Assembly (NCBI RefSeq): GCF_002973535.1
Contig: NZ_PVEP01000002.1
Span: 62,001-126,000 of the forward strand
Direction: 5' to 3'
Source of the DNA: Albidovulum denitrificans
GTDB lineage: Bacteria > Pseudomonadota > Alphaproteobacteria > Rhodobacterales > Rhodobacteraceae
DNA: 64,000 nt
The translations under genes and the position numbers were made by a program. The notes under the pieces are model-generated. The model searched no databases. It was not told the origin of the DNA and was given only the letters and a program-made list of their open reading frames with translations. This document shows, piece after piece, positions 8,691 through 18,087 of the stretch (positions are counted from its first letter, which is position 1; each line of letters opens with the position of its first letter).

Positions 8691-8720
8691 AAAAGGCGCG
8701 CCACCGGGACGGGGCGCGCC
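8691..8720 (-). terminator. intrinsic terminator of mdh
   Basis: On the minus strand an 8-bp stem GGCGCGCC/GGCGCGCC (8713-8720 and 8695-8702) with a 10-nt loop is followed by TTTTACG. It lies 24 nt beyond the mdh stop. Confidence 0.8.
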
Positions 8721-8743
8721 GTTCTGTCTCAAATCAACCCGGA

Positions 8744-9841
<1,098 letters not shown>

Positions 9842-9862
9842 GTTTTGCGGGGCAGGGCGGGC

Positions 9863-10609
9863 ATGGAAGGGGCGGTATTCTGGACCATCGCGGTGATCGC
9901 CTCGGCCCTTGTCGGCATGTCGAAGGGCGGGCTGCCGGTGGTGGCGATGCTGTCGGTGCCGCTTCTGGCGCTGGTGATGCCGCCGGTCGCGGCGGCGGGG
10001 CTTTTGCTGCCGGTCTATATCGTGTCGGACATGTTCGGGCTTTACGCCTATCGCCACGCCTTCGACCGGCGGGTGCTGGCGATCCTTGCGCCCGCCGCGA
10101 CCGTCGGGGTCGGGATCGGCTGGGCCACGGCGGCCATGGTGCCGGAGCGGCTGGTGATCGGGCTTATCGGTCTGATCGGCACCGTCTTCGCGCTGCGCCT
10201 GCTGCTGCGGCGCGGGCCGCAAGGCCCCGCGAAGACGCCACAGGTCGCGCCCGGTCTTTTCTGGGGCGCCGCGGCCGGGTTCACCAGTTTCGTCAGCCAT
10301 GCGGGCGGGCCGCCCTATCAGGTCTATGTCCTGCCCCTGCGCCTTGAAAAGGCGGTCTTTGCCGGGACCACCACGGTGCTGTTCGCCTATGTCAACGCGA
10401 TCAAGCTGATCCCCTACTGGGCGCTTGGCACGCTGACCTTCGACGATCTGAAGATCGCGGCGGTGCTGATGGTGCCGGCTTCCATCTCGGTCTTCGCAGG
10501 CGTTGCGCTGGTGAAGATCCTGCCGGAGAAGCTTTTCTTCCAGATCGTCACCTGGGCGCTTCTGGCAGTATCGCTGCGATTGCTGTGGGAAGGGGCAATG
10601 GGCGCATAG
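9863..10609 (+). CDS. TauE/SafE-family (sulfite exporter-like) membrane permease
   Basis: 248-aa inner-membrane protein with about eight hydrophobic segments and the family features: an N-terminal ALVGMSKGGLPVVAMLSVPLLALVM-like block, and a second-half repeat GAAAGFTSFVSHAGGPP. TauE/SafE proteins export sulfite, sulfoacetate or other organic anions; the substrate here is not evident. The ATG at 9863 is preferred over in-frame upstream starts (9740, 9824), because the hydrophobic region starts right after it and family members have about 250 residues. It is divergent from mdh. Confidence 0.85.
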   Translation: MEGAVFWTIAVIASALVGMSKGGLPVVAMLSVPLLALVMPPVAAAGLLLPVYIVSDMFGLYAYRHAFDRRVLAILAPAATVGVGIGWATAAMVPERLVIGLIGLIGTVFALRLLLRRGPQGPAKTPQVAPGLFWGAAAGFTSFVSHAGGPPYQVYVLPLRLEKAVFAGTTTVLFAYVNAIKLIPYWALGTLTFDDLKIAAVLMVPASISVFAGVALVKILPEKLFFQIVTWALLAVSLRLLWEGAMGA

Positions 10610-10688
10610 CGCCGCGCCGGTCCGCGTGCGAGAGAAGCAGAATCAGCGCCGCGAAGCCAAGCGACAATCCGAACAGGTCCCGTGCCAT
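10548..10688 (-). CDS. possible small truncated protein (46 aa), antisense to the end of the TauE-like gene
   Basis: A strong Shine-Dalgarno (AGGGGG) precedes ATG at 10688. The product starts MARDLFGLSLGFAALILLLS, a plausible signal/anchor that resembles, from memory, the start of a small secreted Rhodobacteraceae protein. The frame then runs into Arg/Pro-rich residues and ends inside the opposite gene. It may be a truncated remnant or a chance frame. Confidence 0.3.
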   Translation of the reverse strand: MARDLFGLSLGFAALILLLSHADRRGAMRPLPLPTAIAAILPEAPR

Positions 10689-10849
10689 CGTCATCCCCCT
10701 GAAACAGCGCACGGCCATCCTTTCCGTCTGCCCTGAACAAAGGGAAAAACCGGCGTTCGGTCAAAAATTGCTGCGGTGCGGAAATTTTTGGCTTGCCGAA
10801 TATGCCGGAAATATGGTCATTGACGAAATATTGTTGCGAGGAGAGTCCG

Positions 10850-11707
10850 ATGCTTGCCGAAACCCTGCGCCCCTGCCGCTCTGTCCTCTATATTCCGGGG
10901 TCGCGGGAACGTGCGCTGGAGAAGGCCCGCGACCTTCCCGCAGATGCGATCATCTTCGACCTCGAAGATGCCGTCGCGGCTGAAGAAAAACCCGCCGCGC
11001 GGGCGCTTTTGGCGCAGGTTCTGGGCGCGCATGACTATGGCGGGCGGATACGGATCGTGCGGATCAACGGGCTGGACACCGAATGGGGCCGCGCCGATGT
11101 CGCGGCTTTTGTCGGCGCGGGGATCGACGCGATCCTGATCCCCAAGGTCTCCTCCCCCGCCGATCTTGATGCGGTTGCCGCGCTGATCCCGGACACGCCC
11201 CTCTGGGCGATGATGGAGACGCCGCTGGGCATGTTGAATGCCGCCGCCATCGCCGCCCATCCGCGACTGGCCGGGATGGTCATGGGGACGAACGACCTTG
11301 CCAAGGACCTCAACACCCGCTTCCGCCCGGATCGGGAGCCGTTGTTGACCGGCCTTGGCCTTTGCCTTCTGGCCGCCAAGGCCTATGGGCGGATCATCGT
11401 CGATGGCGTCTACAACGCCTTCAAGGATGAGGAAGGGCTGCGCGGCGAATGCGCGCAAGGCCGCGACATGGGCTTTGACGGCAAGACCCTGATCCACCCC
11501 GCGCAACTGGCCATCGCCAACGACGCCTTCGCCCCGTCCGAGGCGGAAATCGACCTCGCCCGCCGCCAGATCGCGGCCTTTGAAGAGGCCGAGGCGGCCG
11601 GGCAGGGCGTGGCCGTCGTCGATGGCAGGATCGTCGAAAATCTCCATGTCGTGACCGCGCGCAAGACGATTGCCCGGTCCGAGGCTATTGCGGCCATGGC
11701 GAATTAG
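10850..11707 (+). CDS. mcl2: HpcH/HpaI CoA-ester lyase family, probable (3S)-malyl-CoA thioesterase
   Basis: 285 aa, CitE-like TIM barrel. It has SVLYIPGSRERALEKA at residues 11-26, the metal-site motif IIFDLEDAV near 33-41, an RINGLDT loop near 72, MMETPLGMLNA near 124, and MGTNDLAKDL near 145. Length, sequence and the clustering with mch and sdh fit Mcl2 of Rhodobacter, which releases free malate from malyl-CoA at the end of the ethylmalonyl-CoA pathway. An Mcl1-type malyl-CoA lyase is longer (about 318 aa) and diverges in sequence. The start at 10850 is supported by GAGGAG seven bases upstream. A generic citrate-lyase-beta-like function cannot be excluded. Confidence 0.82.
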   Translation: MLAETLRPCRSVLYIPGSRERALEKARDLPADAIIFDLEDAVAAEEKPAARALLAQVLGAHDYGGRIRIVRINGLDTEWGRADVAAFVGAGIDAILIPKVSSPADLDAVAALIPDTPLWAMMETPLGMLNAAAIAAHPRLAGMVMGTNDLAKDLNTRFRPDREPLLTGLGLCLLAAKAYGRIIVDGVYNAFKDEEGLRGECAQGRDMGFDGKTLIHPAQLAIANDAFAPSEAEIDLARRQIAAFEEAEAAGQGVAVVDGRIVENLHVVTARKTIARSEAIAAMAN

Positions 11708-11743
11708 TCCAAACTCGCGCCGGTTCGCGACAGGAGGTTCGCC

Positions 11744-12301
11744 ATGCAAGTTCTGATCCTGGGTCTCGTCCTCTGGACGGCTGCCCATCTGTTCCGCCGG
11801 GTGCTGCCGGGGCTGCGCGCAAGGCTGGGCGAAGGCCCCGGCAAGATGCTGGTCGCGGTCCTGTCGCTGGCGGCGGTCTTCCTGATGGTCATCGGCTATC
11901 GCCGGGCCGAGGTCGACCCGGTCTATACGCCGATGGACGGCATCGGCCATCTGAACAACCTGCTGATGCTGATCGCGCTGTTCCTCTTCGGCGTCTCGCA
12001 CAGCAAGGGCCGCGTGAAGGCGATGGTCCGCCACCCGATGCTGTGGTCGGTCGTCATCTGGGCCGTCGCGCATCTGCTGGTGAACGGCGATCTGGCCTCG
12101 CTCGTCATGTTCGGCTGGCTCGGTCTCTGGGCGCTGGTGGAGATCGTCTTGATCAACGCGCAAGTGGAATGGAAACGCCCCGCGCCCGGCCCGCTGCGCA
12201 GCGACGCCATCGCGCTGGTGATCGCGCTGGTCCTCTACGGGCTGATCGCGGGGGTGCATATCTGGCTGGGCTACAACCCGTTTCTGGGAACCTATGGATG
12301 A
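11744..12301 (+). CDS. NnrU-family integral membrane protein
   Basis: 185 aa with five to six predicted transmembrane helices (LILGLVLWTAAHLF at the N-terminus, AVLSLAAVFLMVIGY, LLMLIALFLFGVSH, VVIWAVAHLLVNG, LVIALVLYGLIAG). The HPMLWSVVIWAVAHLLVNGD block is characteristic of the NnrU family, which was first linked to nitric-oxide-related loci in Rhodobacter; the biochemical role is unknown. An excellent AGGAGG ribosome-binding site precedes the ATG. It follows mcl2 by 36 nt and overlaps the next gene by 4 nt (ATGA), so it belongs to the mcl2-nnrU-DUF1737-mch unit. Confidence 0.88.
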   Translation: MQVLILGLVLWTAAHLFRRVLPGLRARLGEGPGKMLVAVLSLAAVFLMVIGYRRAEVDPVYTPMDGIGHLNNLLMLIALFLFGVSHSKGRVKAMVRHPMLWSVVIWAVAHLLVNGDLASLVMFGWLGLWALVEIVLINAQVEWKRPAPGPLRSDAIALVIALVLYGLIAGVHIWLGYNPFLGTYG

Positions 12302-12501
12302 AACTTTACCGTTTCCTCAGCGATGACGACAACGCCGCCTTCTGTCACAAGGTCACGGCGGCGCTGAACGCGGGCTGGGTGCTTCATGGCGGCCCGGCCT
12401 ATGGTTTCGACGCCGCGCGCGGTGTGATGCGCTGCGGGCAGGCGGTGGTGAAGGAGGTGGCGGGCGATTACACGCCCGAGCTGCAACTGGGGGAACAATG
12501 A
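12298..12501 (+). CDS. small DUF1737-family protein (67 aa)
   Basis: Begins MKLYRFLSDDDNAAFCHKV and contains ALNAGWVLHGGPAY and CGQAVVKEV, the recognisable signature of DUF1737 proteins, small soluble proteins of unknown function. It overlaps nnrU by ATGA at its start and mch by ATGA at its stop, so translation is coupled to both. Length is complete for the family. This same position beside mesaconyl-CoA hydratase appears, as I recall, in other Rhodobacteraceae. Confidence 0.82.
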   Translation: MKLYRFLSDDDNAAFCHKVTAALNAGWVLHGGPAYGFDAARGVMRCGQAVVKEVAGDYTPELQLGEQ

Positions 12502-13529
12502 AGACCAATCCGGGCCGTTTCTTTGAGGATTACCGGCTGGGCGAGGTGATCGTCCATGCCGTGCCGCGCACCCTGTCGGGGGGGGAGCGGGCGCTGTACC
12601 ACGCGCTCTACCCGGCGCGTCATGCGCTTTATTCCTCGGACGAGTTCGCGCGCGGATGCGGTCTGGCGGCGGCGCCGATGGACGACCTGATCGCCTTTCA
12701 CACCGTCTTCGGCAAGACGGTGCCGGACATCAGCCTGAATGCGGTGGCCAATCTCGGCTATGCCGAGGGGCGCTGGCGGCACCCGGTCTGGCCCGGCGAT
12801 ACGCTGCGGTCGCAATCCGAGGTGATCGGGCTGAAGGAGAACTCCAACGGCAAGTCGGGCGTCGTCTATGTCCGCACGCGGGGCCTGAACCAGACGGGTG
12901 AGGTGGTGCTGGACTATGTCCGCTGGGTGATGGTGCGCAAGCGCAACCTCGACCTGCCCGCGCCCGCCCCGGTTGTTCCCGAATTGAAGAAATCCGTGGC
13001 GCCAGGCGATCTGATCGTGCCGGAAGGGTTGGATTTCTCCAACTACGATTTCGCGCTGGCGGGCGAGGGGCATCGCTGGGGCGACTATGCGTTGGGCGAG
13101 AAGATCGACCATGTCGACGGCGTCACGGTGGAAGAGGCCGAGCATATGCTGGCCACCCGCCTCTGGCAGAACACCGCCAAGGTCCACTTCGACGCCACCA
13201 ACCGCGAGGACGGGCGGCGTCTGATCTATGGCGGGCATGTGATCTCTCTGGCGCGGGCGCTGTCCTTCAACGGGCTGGCCAACGCGCAGCTGATCGTGGC
13301 GCTGAACGCAGGCGCGCATGCCAACCCCTGCTTCTCTGGCGATACGGTGCGGGCATGGTCCGAGGTGCTGGACAAGGCCGAAACAGCGGCCCCCGGCGTC
13401 GGCGCGATCCGTCTGCGGCTGGTCGCGGTGAAGCAAGGGGGGGCGGAATTCGCGCTGAAGGGCGCGGATGGGAAATATCTGCCCGAGGTGCTTCTGGATC
13501 TCGACTACTGGGCGCTCATGCCCCTTTGA
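12498..13529 (+). CDS. mch: mesaconyl-CoA hydratase (ethylmalonyl-CoA pathway)
   Basis: 343 aa, two hot-dog (MaoC-like) halves. It closely resembles, from memory, the R. sphaeroides enzyme: MKTNPGRFFEDYRLGE at the start, SGGERALYHALYPARHAL near residue 27, FGKTVPDISLNAVANLGYAE near 70, GLKENSNGKSGVVYVRTRGL near 110. It interconverts mesaconyl-C1-CoA and erythro-beta-methylmalyl-CoA during acetyl-CoA assimilation without isocitrate lyase. Last gene of the mcl2 unit, 223 bp upstream of sdhC. Its presence predicts that ccr, ecm, mcd and mcl1 lie elsewhere in the genome. Confidence 0.93.
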   Translation: MKTNPGRFFEDYRLGEVIVHAVPRTLSGGERALYHALYPARHALYSSDEFARGCGLAAAPMDDLIAFHTVFGKTVPDISLNAVANLGYAEGRWRHPVWPGDTLRSQSEVIGLKENSNGKSGVVYVRTRGLNQTGEVVLDYVRWVMVRKRNLDLPAPAPVVPELKKSVAPGDLIVPEGLDFSNYDFALAGEGHRWGDYALGEKIDHVDGVTVEEAEHMLATRLWQNTAKVHFDATNREDGRRLIYGGHVISLARALSFNGLANAQLIVALNAGAHANPCFSGDTVRAWSEVLDKAETAAPGVGAIRLRLVAVKQGGAEFALKGADGKYLPEVLLDLDYWALMPL

Positions 13530-13571
13530 CCCGGCAAGCGCGGTCCGCGTTCCCGCCTGCCGGCCGCGTAC

Positions 13572-13602
13572 TGTGATCACGCCTTGAAAAATCGTGATCA
13601 CA
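13572..13602 (+). promoter_or_regulatory. twin GTGATCAC operator upstream of sdhCDAB
   Basis: GTGATCAC at 13573-13580 (extended TGTGATCAC) and 13594-13601 (extended GTGATCACAAA), again 21 bp apart. The sequence that follows (CACCAGGTTTTTCGC) parallels the suc module in the same orientation. It ends about 150 nt before the sdhC ATG. The shared arrangement implies one regulator for sdh and suc; the protein is not identified here. Confidence 0.75.
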
Positions 13603-13752
13603 AACACCAGGTTTTTCGCTAACACGCGCCGAAACGACGAATTTATGCCAATCGCGGCGTGACATGGGCGTGATTTGGGTCCATGAAGAGGGCGACGGCG
13701 CCCCTGTGAGCCACCCGCTCGCCGGGGGCGCGGAAGCTTCAAGGGGAGAGAC

Positions 13753-14142
13753 ATGGCCGATGTGAACCGGGGCAAGCGCCCGCTATCGCCCTTTATGATC
13801 GGGCCTTACTACCGCCCGCAGCTGACCTCGATCACCTCGATCCTGACCCGGATTACCGGAAACGCCCTGATCGTTGCGGCGCTGCTGATCGTCTGGTGGC
13901 TGCTCGCCGCCGCGACCAGCGCCGAATATTTCGCGGTCGCCGACGGTGTCCTGCGCAGCTGGTTCGGCAAGCTTGTGCTGTTCGGATCGATCTGGGCCGT
14001 CTGGTACCACTTCCTCGCCGGGCTGCGGCACCTTTACTACGACAGCGGCCGCGGCCTTGATATTCCCACCGCCGAAAAGCTCGGCTGGGGCGTCATCTTC
14101 GGGTCGGTCATCCTGACCCTGTTCACCGTTACCATTCTCTGA
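13753..14142 (+). CDS. sdhC: succinate dehydrogenase cytochrome b556 subunit
   Basis: Membrane anchor of complex II; 129 aa with three transmembrane helices. It has RPLSPFMIGPYYRPQLTSITSI at residues 9-30 (quinone-site Ser region), Arg33, and the haem motif WYHFLAGLRHLYYD at residues 84-97, with His86 and His93. The GGGGAG ribosome-binding site is close to ATG. First gene of the sdh operon. Confidence 0.96.
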   Translation: MADVNRGKRPLSPFMIGPYYRPQLTSITSILTRITGNALIVAALLIVWWLLAAATSAEYFAVADGVLRSWFGKLVLFGSIWAVWYHFLAGLRHLYYDSGRGLDIPTAEKLGWGVIFGSVILTLFTVTIL

Positions 14143-14154
14143 AAGGGCCTCGCG

Positions 14155-14526
14155 ATGCGTTACCTGACCGACCGCAAGCGCGCCGACGGCCTTGGCTCCG
14201 CCAAAAGCGGGACCGAGCATTTCTGGCACATGCAGGTCAGCGCCGTGGCGCTGGCGATCCTGATCCCGCTCTTCATCCTGACCTTCGGCCGCATCCTTGG
14301 CGCGCCCTATGAGGATGTCGTGGCCTATTACAGCCGTCCCTTCCCGGCGATCGTGGCCGGGCTGACGCTGATCGTGGGCATGACCCATTTCAAGAACGGC
14401 GCCCAGGTGATGATCGAGGACTATGTCCACGGGTTCGCCCGCAAGGCCCTGGTCGTCGGCACGGTCTGCCTGTCCTATGCCGTGATGGCAACCGGACTTT
14501 ACGCCCTGATCCGGCTCGCGCTTTAA
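14155..14526 (+). CDS. sdhD: succinate dehydrogenase membrane anchor subunit
   Basis: 123 aa with three transmembrane helices. The N-terminal motif GLGSAKSGTEHFWHMQVSA and the haem/quinone block GMTHFKNGAQVMIEDYVHG (His78) are typical of alphaproteobacterial SdhD. Twelve nucleotides after sdhC and 12 before sdhA, so cotranscribed. Confidence 0.95.
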   Translation: MRYLTDRKRADGLGSAKSGTEHFWHMQVSAVALAILIPLFILTFGRILGAPYEDVVAYYSRPFPAIVAGLTLIVGMTHFKNGAQVMIEDYVHGFARKALVVGTVCLSYAVMATGLYALIRLAL

Positions 14527-14538
14527 GGAACTCTCTCC

Positions 14539-16341
14539 ATGACCGCTTATCCTTACGAAGTACACGAATACGATGTCGTCGTGGTGGGCGCGGGCGGATC
14601 GGGCCTGCGCGCGACGCTTGGCATGGCCGAGCAGGGGCTGAAGACGGCCTGCGTGACCAAGGTCTTCCCGACCCGCTCGCACACCGTCGCGGCGCAGGGC
14701 GGCATCGCGGCGTCACTGTCGAACATGGGGCCGGACCACTGGCAGTGGCACATGTATGACACGGTCAAGGGCTCGGACTGGCTGGGCGACACCGACGCGA
14801 TGGAATACCTCGCGCGCGAGGCGCCGAAGGCGGTCTATGAGCTGGAACATTACGGCGTGCCGTTTTCGCGCACCGAAGAGGGCAAGATCTATCAGCGCCC
14901 CTTCGGCGGCCATACGACCGAATTCGGCGAAGGCCCCCCGGTGCAGCGCACCTGCGCCGCCGCCGACCGGACCGGCCACGCCATCCTGCACACGCTTTAC
15001 GGCCAGTCCCTGAAGCAGCAGGCGGAATTCTATATCGAATACTTCGCCATCGACCTCATCATCACCGACGGCGCCTGCACCGGCGTTGTGGCGTGGAAGC
15101 TTGACGATGGCACGATGCATGTCTTCAACGCCAAGATGGTGGTGCTGGCGACGGGCGGCTATGGGCGCGCCTATTTCTCCGCCACCGGCGCCCATACCTG
15201 CACCGGCGACGGCGGCGGGATGGTCGCGCGCGCGGGCCTGCCGCTTCAGGATATGGAGTTCGTCCAGTTCCACCCGACCGGCATCTACGGCGCGGGCTGC
15301 CTGATTACCGAAGGCGCGCGGGGCGAGGGCGGCTATCTCACCAACTCCGAAGGCGAGCGGTTCATGGAACGCTATGCCCCCACCTACAAGGACCTTGCCA
15401 GCCGCGACGTCGTCAGCCGCTGCATGACGATCGAGATCCGCGAAGGGCGCGGCGTCGGCCCGAACAAGGACCATATCCACCTGCACCTGAACCACCTTCA
15501 GCCGGAAACACTGGCCGAACGGCTTCCCGGCATCTCGGAATCGGCGCGGATCTTCGCCGGTGTCGATGTCACCAAGGAACCGATCCCGGTCCTGCCAACG
15601 GTGCATTACAACATGGGCGGCATCCCGACCAACTATCATGGCGAGGTGCTGAACCCGACCAAGGACAATCCCGACGCCGTCTTCCCCGGCCTCATGGCGG
15701 TGGGTGAGGCGGGCTGCGCCAGCGTTCACGGCGCCAACCGTCTTGGCTCCAACTCGCTGATCGACCTTGTCGTCTTCGGCCGTGCCGCCGCCATCCGCGC
15801 GGGGGAGATCCTTGACCCCAAAGAGCGTAACCAGCCGGTCGACAAGGCGGGCGTCGAGAAGGCGCTGGACCGCTTCGACGGCCTGCGCAACGCCAATGGG
15901 TCCGTCCCCACCGCCGAACTCAGGCTTGAGATGCAGCAGACCATGCAGGCCGATGCCGCCGTCTTCCGCACCGACAAGTCGCTGGCCGAGGGCGTGGAGA
16001 AGATGGAGAAGGTCGCGGGCAAGATCGCCGACCTCAAGGTCACCGACCGCTCGCTGATCTGGAACTCCGACCTGATGGAGACGCTGGAACTGACCAACCT
16101 GATGCCGAACGCGCTGGCCACCATCGTGGCGGCCGAGGCGCGCAAGGAAAGCCGCGGCGCCCACGCGCATGAGGATTACCCCGACCGCGATGACAAGAAC
16201 TGGCGCGTGCATTCGCTGTCCTGGGTCGATGGCAACAAGGTCCGCCTCGGCTCCCGTCCCGTTCACCTCGATCCGTTGACGACCGAGGAGAAGGGCGGCA
16301 TTGATCTCAAGAGGATCGCGCCGAAAAAGAGGGTTTACTGA
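14539..16341 (+). CDS. sdhA: succinate dehydrogenase flavoprotein subunit
   Basis: 600 aa, normal length. Oxidises succinate to fumarate at a covalently bound FAD. FAD-binding [12 protein letters not shown] at residues 14-25; covalent-FAD histidine His48 in [32 protein letters not shown] near residue 247 carries the catalytic Arg/His set; [15 protein letters not shown] near 400. The stop overlaps the start of the following secreted protein by one base (TGATG). Confidence 0.98.
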   Translation: MTAYPYEVHEYDVVVVGAGGSGLRATLGMAEQGLKTACVTKVFPTRSHTVAAQGGIAASLSNMGPDHWQWHMYDTVKGSDWLGDTDAMEYLAREAPKAVYELEHYGVPFSRTEEGKIYQRPFGGHTTEFGEGPPVQRTCAAADRTGHAILHTLYGQSLKQQAEFYIEYFAIDLIITDGACTGVVAWKLDDGTMHVFNAKMVVLATGGYGRAYFSATGAHTCTGDGGGMVARAGLPLQDMEFVQFHPTGIYGAGCLITEGARGEGGYLTNSEGERFMERYAPTYKDLASRDVVSRCMTIEIREGRGVGPNKDHIHLHLNHLQPETLAERLPGISESARIFAGVDVTKEPIPVLPTVHYNMGGIPTNYHGEVLNPTKDNPDAVFPGLMAVGEAGCASVHGANRLGSNSLIDLVVFGRAAAIRAGEILDPKERNQPVDKAGVEKALDRFDGLRNANGSVPTAELRLEMQQTMQADAAVFRTDKSLAEGVEKMEKVAGKIADLKVTDRSLIWNSDLMETLELTNLMPNALATIVAAEARKESRGAHAHEDYPDRDDKNWRVHSLSWVDGNKVRLGSRPVHLDPLTTEEKGGIDLKRIAPKKRVY

Positions 16342-16940
16342 TGCACACACTCGCCCGCACGACACTGCTTGCAGCCATGGCGCTTGCGCCGATGTCCGCT
16401 CCGGCCGTTGCGCGGGCGAAGGCGGATTACGCCCGCCAGTGCCAGATCGAGGTGAAGCCGAAGGGCTATTACAGCTATGACAGCAGCGCGGGTATCCCCG
16501 TCGTCCGGCCAGCCGAGGGCGGAACGGCAGAGGAAGCCGCACGGCTGAACGCCTGCATCCAGGCCAGGGCCGCCGGCCGCACGGCCCCGGCCTCTGCCGC
16601 GACCCCGGTACAGGAATACGGCGCCCAGGCGCCGACCTATACCAAGCGCCAGCGCGGCGCCGCGGCCCTGTCGGGCGGGGCGGGTTATCACGGCTCTTAC
16701 CTCGAAGGCGGCACCGGGCAGGGCGCGTCGCTGACCGCGCCCGAGGGCCAGCGCAAGACCTGGTGGCAAAGGGTCTTCGGCGGCGTCGGCGGCAGAGGCG
16801 TGTCGCTGCCCGCGGGCTATCCGCTGATGCCGGGGGATGAGGCGCTTTGGAACTCGCTGACCGTGGCGCAGCAGGAACGCGCGCGGCGCTTCCTGGAAGA
16901 CGGCTCCACGATCCGCTCGTCGCTGAAACCGGATTACTGA
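16341..16940 (+). CDS. secreted protein of unknown function in the sdh operon (199 aa)
   Basis: Signal peptide [24 protein letters not shown] with a likely cleavage site near residue 26, so periplasmic. The mature part has two cysteines ([27 protein letters not shown]), a Gly/Ala-rich middle and a C-terminal helical stretch ([24 protein letters not shown]). It overlaps sdhA by one base and the next gene by one base (TGATG twice), so its translation is tied to the complex II genes. I recognise no domain. A role in complex II assembly or an unrelated envelope function are both possible; neither is shown. Confidence 0.75.
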   Translation: MHTLARTTLLAAMALAPMSAPAVARAKADYARQCQIEVKPKGYYSYDSSAGIPVVRPAEGGTAEEAARLNACIQARAAGRTAPASAATPVQEYGAQAPTYTKRQRGAAALSGGAGYHGSYLEGGTGQGASLTAPEGQRKTWWQRVFGGVGGRGVSLPAGYPLMPGDEALWNSLTVAQQERARRFLEDGSTIRSSLKPDY

Positions 16941-17236
16941 TGCGCGCCGTGTTGACCCTTGCCGGCATCCTGCCCGCCCTTGCGGCCTGTGGCCCGGTCT
17001 CCGTCGAACAGGCGGAACGCGCCTGCGCCGAGCGCGCCCGCACCGCCGCCAGCCCGATCCGGCTGAGCGAGGCCGCCTTTGGCAGCGACGGGATGCATGC
17101 CGCGGTCGATATCGACGTCAACACCGACACCCTGTCCGGCAGGGACCCGTCGGCCCTCTACAACGCCTGCGTGCTGCGCAGGTCCGGCCAGCCACCCCGG
17201 CAGCCGCTTTATACCCGCCCCGACTGGAAGGGATAA
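16940..17236 (+). CDS. small lipoprotein-like protein in the sdh operon (98 aa)
   Basis: Starts [26 protein letters not shown] forms a lipobox, predicting lipidation at Cys17 after signal peptidase II cleavage. The mature domain is about 80 residues with two further cysteines ([17 protein letters not shown]). The start at 16940 is chosen over an in-frame ATG at 16847 because it gives a proper lipoprotein signal and overlaps the preceding stop by one base. It ends 5 nt before sdhB. No family recognised. Confidence 0.75.
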   Translation: MRAVLTLAGILPALAACGPVSVEQAERACAERARTAASPIRLSEAAFGSDGMHAAVDIDVNTDTLSGRDPSALYNACVLRRSGQPPRQPLYTRPDWKG

Positions 17237-17241
17237 GTCAC

Positions 17242-18018
17242 ATGGTTCAGTTCTCACTTCCCAAGAATTCGAAGGTCCGGGTCGGCAAGACCTGGCCGAA
17301 GCCCGAGGGGAAGACGATCCGCAAGTTCCAGATTTACCGCTGGGACCCCGACACGGGCGAAAACCCGCGTGTCGATACCTATTTCATCGACATGGACAAG
17401 TGCGGTCCGATGGTTCTGGACGCGCTGATCAAGATCAAGAATGAGATCGACCCGACGTTGACCTTCCGCCGGTCCTGCCGCGAGGGGATCTGCGGCTCCT
17501 GCGCGATGAACATCGACGGGATCAACACGCTGGCCTGTATCTATGGTCTGGATGAGATCAAGGGCGACGTGAAGATCTATCCGCTGCCGCATATGCCGGT
17601 CGTGCGCGACCTGATCCCGGACCTGACGCATTTCTACGCCCAGCACGCCTCGATCATGCCCTGGCTTGAGACGAAGACGAACCGCCCCGAAAAGGAATGG
17701 CGCCAGTCGATCGAGGATCGCAGGAAGCTTGACGGGCTTTATGAATGCGTGATGTGCGCGTCTTGCTCCACCTCCTGCCCGAGCTATTGGTGGAACGGCG
17801 ACCGTTACCTTGGCCCGGCCGCGCTGCTGCACGCCTATCGCTGGATCGTCGACAGCCGCGACGAGGCGACGGGTGAGCGGCTGGATGAGCTTGAGGATCC
17901 GTTCAAGCTTTACCGCTGCCACACGATCATGAACTGCGCCAAGACCTGCCCCAAGGGCCTGAACCCGGCCAAGGCGATTGCCGAGATCAAGAAGATGATG
18001 GTCGAGCGGATCGTATGA
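17242..18018 (+). CDS. sdhB: succinate dehydrogenase iron-sulfur subunit
   Basis: 258 aa, complete. Carries electrons from FAD to quinone through three clusters. [16 protein letters not shown]...LAC near residues 76-97 binds [2Fe-2S]; [12 protein letters not shown] near 171-182 binds [4Fe-4S]; [17 protein letters not shown] near 229-245 binds [3Fe-4S]. Last gene of the operon, followed by a terminator. Confidence 0.97.
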   Translation: MVQFSLPKNSKVRVGKTWPKPEGKTIRKFQIYRWDPDTGENPRVDTYFIDMDKCGPMVLDALIKIKNEIDPTLTFRRSCREGICGSCAMNIDGINTLACIYGLDEIKGDVKIYPLPHMPVVRDLIPDLTHFYAQHASIMPWLETKTNRPEKEWRQSIEDRRKLDGLYECVMCASCSTSCPSYWWNGDRYLGPAALLHAYRWIVDSRDEATGERLDELEDPFKLYRCHTIMNCAKTCPKGLNPAKAIAEIKKMMVERIV

Positions 18019-18044
18019 CGCCGCAGCACCGACCGGAACAGCAA

Positions 18045-18070
18045 ACGGGCCGCTTTCGCGGCCCGTTTTC
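18045..18070 (+). terminator. intrinsic terminator of the sdh operon
   Basis: Nine-bp stem ACGGGCCGC/GCGGCCCGT with a TTTC loop, followed by TTTCGTTT. It lies 27 nt after the sdhB stop and before the converging RND gene. Confidence 0.88.
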
Positions 18071-18087
18071 GTTTCGCGTGAGTGGTG

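Noticed and set aside
10414-10764. 116-codon minus-strand frame over the end of the TauE-like gene
   Set aside because: Ser/Arg/Ala-rich shadow frame lacking a ribosome-binding site.
14713-17130. 805-codon open frame antisense to sdhA
   Set aside because: Arg/Gly/Ala/His-rich product without domains, fully opposite sdhA and its neighbours; a by-product of high G+C codon bias.
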